Source of the DNA: Burkholderiales bacterium
GTDB taxonomy: Bacteria > Pseudomonadota > Gammaproteobacteria > Burkholderiales > SG8-39
Assembly (NCBI GenBank): GCA_025929745.1
Contig: JAICPQ010000118.1
Location: 1-8,216 of the forward strand
Direction: 5' to 3'
Length of the DNA stretch: 8,216 bases
The notes beneath the pieces are model-generated. The model ran no database searches. It was not told where the DNA came from and saw only the letters and a list, made by a program, of their open reading frames with translations. A program made the position numbers and the translations under genes. Shown in pieces: positions 5,976-8,216 of this stretch. Position 1 is the first letter of the stretch; each line of letters begins with the position of its first letter.

Positions 5976-6769
5976 TAGCCGAATCTCCCCGTAATGTAGT
6001 CCTCGGTCTGCTTCATCTTCGGCTTGATGAAGAGCTCGTCGGTGATGCCGAACTCGATCAGGTCGCCGAGGTACATGTAGGCCGTGAAATCCGAAACGCG
6101 CGCCGCCTGCTGCATGTTATGGGTCACGATGAGGATGGTGACCCGCTCCTTGAGATCGTGCATCAGCTCCTCGATCGAAGCGGTCGCGATCGGGTCGAGA
6201 GCCGAGGTCGGCTCATCGAAGAGCAGCAGTTCCGGGTCGGTGGCGAGCGCGCGCGCGATGCACAGGCGCTGCTGCTGGCCGCCGGAAAGGTTGTACGCCG
6301 GCTGGTGCAGCCGGTTTTTCACTTCCTCCCACAGCGCCGCGTCCTGCAGCGCCTGCTCGACCTTTTCCTCGATACGCCGGCGCGAGGACTCGCCGCGCAC
6401 GCGCAGGCCGTAGGCCACGTTCTCGAACACCGACTTCGGGAAGGGATTGGGCTTCTGGAACACCATGCCGATCCGCATGCGCACCTCGATCGGATCGACG
6501 TCGCGCGCGAGGAGGTTGGCATTGTCCGGCTGCAGGATGATCTCGCCCTCGTAGCGGTTGCCGGGGTAAAGATCGTGCATGCGGTTGAAGCAGCGCAGGA
6601 AGGTGGACTTGCCGCAGCCGGAAGGCCCGATCAGCGCGGTCACCTTGCGCTCGTGCACCGGCATGGTGATGTTCTTCAGCGCGCGGAAATCGCCGTAATA
6701 GAAGGAGAGCTTGCGCGCCTCGGCCTTGGTAGCGAGTAGCTCGCTGACGTGGGTTTCCAGTGCTGACAT
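5975..6769 (-). CDS. pstB: Phosphate ABC transporter ATP-binding protein PstB
   Basis: This is the ATPase subunit of the high-affinity phosphate importer; it sits on the cytoplasmic face of PstC-PstA and drives uptake by ATP hydrolysis (EC 7.3.2.1). It has 264 residues from the second of two adjacent ATG codons (E. coli 257). Visible in order: Walker A GPSGCGKST (48-56), CFNRMHDL, the Q-loop GMVFQKPNPFP with Gln105, signature LSGGQQQRLCIARALA (161-176), Walker B LLLFDEPTSALDP (181-193), and the H-loop VTHNMQQAARVSD with His217. FQKPNPFP together with the NRMHDL stretch is specific for PstB among ABC ATPases. ATG at 6769 is preferred over ATG at 6772 because AGGAGG (6781-6776) is 6 bases from it and only 3 from the first. 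Either way the protein differs by one Met. The stop TAA overlaps the phoU start. Confidence 0.97.
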   Translation of the reverse strand: MSALETHVSELLATKAEARKLSFYYGDFRALKNITMPVHERKVTALIGPSGCGKSTFLRCFNRMHDLYPGNRYEGEIILQPDNANLLARDVDPIEVRMRIGMVFQKPNPFPKSVFENVAYGLRVRGESSRRRIEEKVEQALQDAALWEEVKNRLHQPAYNLSGGQQQRLCIARALATDPELLLFDEPTSALDPIATASIEELMHDLKERVTILIVTHNMQQAARVSDFTAYMYLGDLIEFGITDELFIKPKMKQTEDYITGRFG

Positions 6770-6775
6770 CATAGC

Positions 6776-6781
6776 CCTCCT
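6776..6781 (-). promoter_or_regulatory. Ribosome binding site of pstB, overlapping the pstA stop codon
   Basis: On the minus strand the pstA stop TAG (6782-6780) runs into AGGAGG (6781-6776), followed by GCT and two ATG codons. A ribosome terminating on pstA therefore covers the pstB site, the arrangement expected for translational coupling. The spacing favours the second ATG (6769-6767). Confidence 0.8.
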
Positions 6782-7715
6782 ACCATTTGATCTTGCGCCG
6801 CAGGCGATAGCGCAGCCAGATCGCGAGGCCGTTCATCGCGAGCGTCATGACCACGAGCACGAAGCCTGCTGCAGCGGCGTTGGCGTGGAACGCCGCTTCC
6901 GGGCGCGAGGTCCAGTTGAACATCTGGATCGGCATCACCGTGAATGGCGACATCAGCCAGTCGAACGACAGGAACGGCGGCTCGGACTGCACCGGAGAAG
7001 GCGGCAGGAACGCGATGAAGGTGAGCGCGCCGATCGTGATGATCGGCGCGGTCTCGCCGATGGCGCGCGCCATGCCGATGATGATGCCGGTGAGGATGCC
7101 GGCCGACGAATACGGCAGGATGTGGTAGCGCACCGTCTGCCACTGCGTCGCGCCGAGCGCGTACGAGCCTTCGCGGATCACCTGCGGGATGGAGCGGATG
7201 GCCTCGCGGGTGGCGACGATCACGACCGGCAGGATGAGGAGCGCGAGCGTCAGGCCGGCGGCAAGAATGCTTTGACCAAGGCCGAACTGGTAGACGAAAA
7301 GCCCGAGCGCCAGAAGGCCATACACGATCGAAGGCACGCCGGCGAGATTGGTGATGTTGATCTCGATGATGTCCGTGACCCAGTTCTTGGACGCGTACTC
7401 CTCGAGGTAGACGCCCGCGGCGACGCCGAGCGGCACCGCGAAGAACGCGGTTGTGAACATCACCAGTGTCGAGCCGACCCAGGCCGAGAGAATGCCGGCC
7501 TGCCCGGGGCGACGCGACGGATAGTTGGTGAAGAAGTCCCATGACAGCCGTCCGAAGCCGTCGAGCGCCATGTCGACGAAGAGCGCGGTAAAAGTCAGCA
7601 CGCCGATCATCAGCGCAGCCAGGCCGACGAGCGCAAAAATCGCGTCCCAGCGCTTGTGCGACGCGATCAGGGCGCGGATCTGGGCGGGATTGGCGACGGG
7701 ATTGGCGGCAGCCAT
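6780..7715 (-). CDS. pstA: Phosphate ABC transporter permease PstA
   Basis: This is one of the two inner-membrane channel subunits of the Pst importer. Its 311 residues (E. coli 296) show six hydrophobic segments, at about 25-48, 76-102, 128-145, 150-168, 205-238 and 282-302. The cytoplasmic EAA loop that docks on PstB is at about 171-200 (EAIRSIPQVIREGSYALGAT). It is followed by GMARAIGETAPI, which PstC also carries (GISRAVGETMIL) and which contains charged residues important for phosphate passage in this family. The C-terminus is basic (RYRLRRKIKW), consistent with a cytoplasmic end. ATG at 7715-7713 begins one base after the pstC stop TGA (7719-7717); a GAGG lies 9 bases upstream, inside the end of pstC. 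Homology to PstC gives an imperfect internal DNA similarity between the two EAA regions. Confidence 0.96.
   Translation of the reverse strand: MAAANPVANPAQIRALIASHKRWDAIFALVGLAALMIGVLTFTALFVDMALDGFGRLSWDFFTNYPSRRPGQAGILSAWVGSTLVMFTTAFFAVPLGVAAGVYLEEYASKNWVTDIIEINITNLAGVPSIVYGLLALGLFVYQFGLGQSILAAGLTLALLILPVVIVATREAIRSIPQVIREGSYALGATQWQTVRYHILPYSSAGILTGIIIGMARAIGETAPIITIGALTFIAFLPPSPVQSEPPFLSFDWLMSPFTVMPIQMFNWTSRPEAAFHANAAAAGFVLVVMTLAMNGLAIWLRYRLRRKIKW
7026..7050. repeat. Perfect 10-bp inverted repeat inside pstA
   Basis: CGCGCCGATC (7026-7035) and GATCGGCGCG (7041-7050) are perfectly complementary around GTGAT. In the protein it encodes the palindrome-like APIITIGA stretch just after the RAIGET motif, so codon choice for a symmetrical peptide may explain it. 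No T-run follows on either strand, so it is not a terminator. Confidence 0.55.
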
Positions 7716-7716
7716 C

Positions 7717-8216
7717 TCAGTAGGCCTCGCGGAAGCTCTTGCGCAGCATGTGGCCGCCGATATTGCAGACCAGGGTGAACAGCATCAACGTGAGGCCCGC
7801 GGCGAAGATCGTCTGGTAGCCGATCGAGCCGTGCGGCAGGTCGCCGAGCGCTACCTGCACGATGAAGGCGGTGATGGTGGCGGCGGGCTCGAGCGGGTTG
7901 AAGGTGAGGTTGGGCTGCATGCCGGCGGCCACCGCGAGGATCATGGTCTCGCCGACCGCGCGCGAGATCCCCAGGATGTAGGCCGAGGCGATGCCGGAAA
8001 ATGCCGCGGGCACCACCACCTTGACCGCGGTCTGGAAGCGCGTCGCGCCCACCGCGTAGGACCCCTCGCGCAGGCTCATCGGCACCGCGCGCATTGCGTC
8101 CTCGGAGATCGAGCTCACGTACGGGATGATCATGATGCCCATCACGATCCCGGCCGAGAGCAGGTTGAACCCCGGCAGCTCGGGATAGATCATCTGCAGC
8201 AGCGGCGTGACGAAGA
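7717..8216 (-). CDS. pstC: Phosphate ABC transporter permease PstC, C-terminal part (runs off right edge)
   Basis: This is the partner channel subunit of PstA in the high-affinity phosphate importer. The frame is open to the right edge; 165 complete codons are visible, about half of a usual PstC (E. coli 319 residues). The visible part begins FVTPLLQMIYPELPGFNLL, probably the end of a central segment. It then has a membrane helix (GIVMGIMIIPYVSSI), the EAA loop with LREGSYAVGATRFQTAVKVV, the conserved GISRAVGETMIL, the segment TITAFIVQVALGD and a last helix (TIFAAGLTLMLFTLVCNIGG), ending RKSFREAY. The ATG at 8193 is internal and is not the start. PHGSIGYQTIFAAGL and the position upstream of pstA distinguish PstC from PstA. 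The stop TGA lies one base from the pstA start. Confidence 0.95.
   Translation of the reverse strand, partial: FVTPLLQMIYPELPGFNLLSAGIVMGIMIIPYVSSISEDAMRAVPMSLREGSYAVGATRFQTAVKVVVPAAFSGIASAYILGISRAVGETMILAVAAGMQPNLTFNPLEPAATITAFIVQVALGDLPHGSIGYQTIFAAGLTLMLFTLVCNIGGHMLRKSFREAY

Larger units (their letters stand above)
3311..8216 (-). other. Phosphate uptake and signalling operon pstC-pstA-pstB-phoU-phoB-phoR
   Basis: Six minus-strand genes lie end to end with no gap above 7 bases and no internal terminator that I can see, so they are probably one transcript. The order joins the transporter (pst), its negative regulator phoU and the two-component pair phoBR. E. coli keeps phoBR apart from pstSCAB-phoU, whereas a joined cluster is common in betaproteobacteria. 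pstS and the operon promoter with its Pho boxes are expected to the right of the window. No Pho-box-like tandem CTGTCAT repeat was noticed inside it. Confidence 0.85.

Noticed and set aside
6769..7542. Minus-strand open frame of 257 codons in a second frame within pstA
   Set aside because: It is rich in Arg, His and Ala and lacks hydrophobic structure, while the overlapping frame is an unmistakable PstA.

Overview
This 8.2-kb stretch of GC-rich DNA reads as chromosome of a betaproteobacterium, probably of the Burkholderiales or a near relative. Three things suggest this: an orphan Bug/TctC-type extracytoplasmic solute receptor (a family greatly expanded in that order), the single cluster pstCAB-phoU-phoB-phoR, and protein sequences that match betaproteobacterial versions by eye. 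No database search was possible. The window is almost completely coding. I see no mobile element, CRISPR array, tRNA or rRNA.

Left to right: (1) bases 1-98, minus strand, are the first 32 codons of leuS (leucyl-tRNA synthetase), which runs off the left edge. (2) Bases 99-228 are a divergent upstream region holding a strong minus-strand Shine-Dalgarno and a two-codon start-stop ORF in frame with leuS. (3) A Bug-family periplasmic substrate-binding protein follows on the plus strand. (4) Nine bases after it comes uvrD, a superfamily 1 DNA helicase with all its motifs, starting with TTG. (5) From 3311 to the right edge a minus-strand operon reads pstC (partial) > pstA > pstB > phoU > phoB > phoR. 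uvrD and phoR converge and overlap by 20 bp at their 3' ends.

The minus-strand genes form the phosphate-starvation circuit. PstC and PstA make the membrane channel and PstB is its ATPase, importing phosphate delivered by PstS (expected just beyond the right edge). PhoU couples transporter state to the sensor kinase PhoR, which phosphorylates the response regulator PhoB. Spacing is very tight: PstC/PstA 1-base gap, PstA/PstB stop codon inside the Shine-Dalgarno, PstB/PhoU TAATG, PhoU/PhoB GTGA, PhoB/PhoR TTGA. This points to one transcript with translational coupling.

I found no sign of a new biological system. The gene content is conventional, and the points worth a second look concern gene starts, overlaps and leader structure.
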